The notes under the pieces: generated by a model
Told to the model about the DNA's origin: nothing
Databases searched by the model: none
What the model saw: only the letters and a program-made list of their open reading frames with translations
Source of the DNA: Arcobacter sp. UBA7394
GTDB taxonomy: Bacteria; Campylobacterota; Campylobacteria; Campylobacterales; Arcobacteraceae
Reading direction: 5' to 3'
Length of the DNA: 6,669 bases
NCBI GenBank assembly: GCA_002470185.1
Contig: DKNG01000053.1
Coordinates: forward strand, 1-6,669
Made by a program: the position numbers and the translations under genes
In this document: positions 5,699 to 6,669 of the stretch, piece by piece
How positions within the stretch are numbered: position 1 is the stretch's first letter
Layout: every line of letters starts with the position of its first letter

Positions 5699-6669
5699 AT
5701 GAATGATGAATTAGAACTAAAAGATCTTTATGATGGTTTTAGAGATGCCAATACTATTAAAGCCTTTGCCAAAATCATAGAAGAAGATGCTAAGAAAATA
5801 GGAAAAGATATTAATATTATGGAAGTATGTGGTGGACATACTCATACTATTATGAAATATGGTCTTCCTCAATTATTACCTGATAATATCAAGTTTATCC
5901 ACGGTCCGGGATGTCCTGTATGTATTATGCCAAAAGAGAGAATCGATAGTGCATATATCTTGAGTTTACAAGAAAATGTAATTCTAGTAACTTTAGGGGA
6001 TATGATAAAAGTTCCAGGATCTAAGGGAAGCTTACAAGATGCACGAGCTAAAGGTGCTGATGTAAGATTTGTATACTCACCTATGGACTGTATAAAAATA
6101 GCAAAAGAAAATCCTAGTAAAAAAGTAATATTTTTTGCTATTGGTTTTGAGACAACTACTCCTATGACATGTTCACTTTTAGAAGCTGTGATAAAACAAG
6201 AAATTGATAATGTATTTTTCCATATCAATCATGTAACAGTTCCAGAAGTAATGAAAGAGTTAATAGACAGTCGTGATGAACACGTAGATTCATACAATAA
6301 TAGAATTGATGCTTTTTTAGGCCCTTCTCATGTATCTGTTATTAGTGGCTCTAAAATTTATGAAGAGTTCCCAGAACATTATAAAAGACCAGTAGTTGTT
6401 GCAGGTTTTGAACCAGTGGATGTAATGCAAGCAATTTCTATGATTCTAAAACAGTTTGTTGAAAATAGATGTGAGTTAGAAATAGAGTACAAAAGACTAG
6501 TATCATATGATGGAAATAAAAGAGCCCAAGATATGATGAACAAGTACTTTACAAAAACGATGTTCAAATGGAGAGGTTTAGGAAATATTCCTACGAGTGG
6601 ATTAGAACTAAAAGATGAATACTCTAAATACAATGCAAAAGAAATCTATAAAGATGTTTTACCAATGGG
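5699..6669 (+). CDS. hypD: Hydrogenase maturation factor HypD, C-terminus beyond the window
   Basis: HypD is the iron-sulfur protein that, with HypC, holds the iron while CN ligands from HypF/HypE and CO are attached. The frame is open from ATG at 5699 to the right edge (323 complete codons of a usual 365-385). Conserved motifs are CGGHTH (44-49), GPGCPVC (69-75, with C72 and C75), GDMIKVPGS (100-108) and GFETTTP (149-155). These hold the cysteines and thiol-redox residues known to be needed for activity. The four Cys that bind the [4Fe-4S] cluster belong to the missing C-terminal part. AAAGGT at 5688-5693, overlapping the hypC stop, is the ribosome binding site. No frameshift is visible. hypE and hypA would be expected downstream, outside the window. 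Confidence 0.96.
   Translation, partial: MNDELELKDLYDGFRDANTIKAFAKIIEEDAKKIGKDINIMEVCGGHTHTIMKYGLPQLLPDNIKFIHGPGCPVCIMPKERIDSAYILSLQENVILVTLGDMIKVPGSKGSLQDARAKGADVRFVYSPMDCIKIAKENPSKKVIFFAIGFETTTPMTCSLLEAVIKQEIDNVFFHINHVTVPEVMKELIDSRDEHVDSYNNRIDAFLGPSHVSVISGSKIYEEFPEHYKRPVVVAGFEPVDVMQAISMILKQFVENRCELEIEYKRLVSYDGNKRAQDMMNKYFTKTMFKWRGLGNIPTSGLELKDEYSKYNAKEIYKDVLPM

Noticed and set aside
5869..6633. Minus-strand open frames at 5869-6228 and 6379-6633
   Set aside because: They are antisense to hypD, whose motifs are clearly conserved in the plus frame.

Overview
The window is AT-rich and its gene content (HypB, HypC and HypD, a small NicO-type nickel transporter, an MCP with the HAMP style common in epsilonproteobacteria, many lysine/asparagine codons) suggests a member of the Campylobacterota, most likely an Arcobacter-like free-living or host-associated hydrogen oxidiser. 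The assignment is by style and recall; no rRNA or other marker gene is present.

Layout. (1) 1-1575, minus strand: a two-gene unit. The upstream gene (934-1575) is a zinc-ribbon/HTH protein derived from an IS1016-type (IS1595 family) transposase whose catalytic site looks destroyed. The downstream gene (902 to beyond base 1) is an unrecognised coiled-coil protein. (2) 1576-1703: a short divergent intergenic region. (3) 1704-2345, plus strand: a nickel/cobalt transporter with a His-rich loop. (4) 2369-4309, minus strand: a large methyl-accepting chemotaxis protein convergent with the transporter; a hairpin at 2362-2380 spans their junction. (5) 4310-4599: a 290-bp regulatory region between the chemoreceptor and the hyp genes. 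It holds an FNR-like box, a second dyad and the hypB promoter. (6) 4600-6669, plus strand: hypB, hypC and hypD, tightly packed (4- and 9-bp gaps); hypD runs off the right edge.

How the genes fit together. The transporter would import Ni2+, HypB stores and delivers nickel as a GTPase, and HypC/HypD build the Fe(CN)2CO part of the [NiFe] hydrogenase centre. The main finding is that the transporter and hypB, which lie about 2.9 kb apart with a chemoreceptor gene between them, share one promoter layout. It consists of a 21-bp element matching at 20 of 21 positions, then AAAATTAG exactly 22 bp before a TAWACT -10-like hexamer, then an inverted repeat TGAAT-N4-ATTCA just after the predicted start of transcription. 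This is a good candidate for an undescribed nickel/hydrogenase regulon with an upstream (activator-like) and a downstream (repressor-like) site. The transposase-derived DNA-binding protein, transcribed divergently from the transporter, is one speculative candidate regulator. No tRNA, rRNA, CRISPR array or intact insertion sequence was seen.
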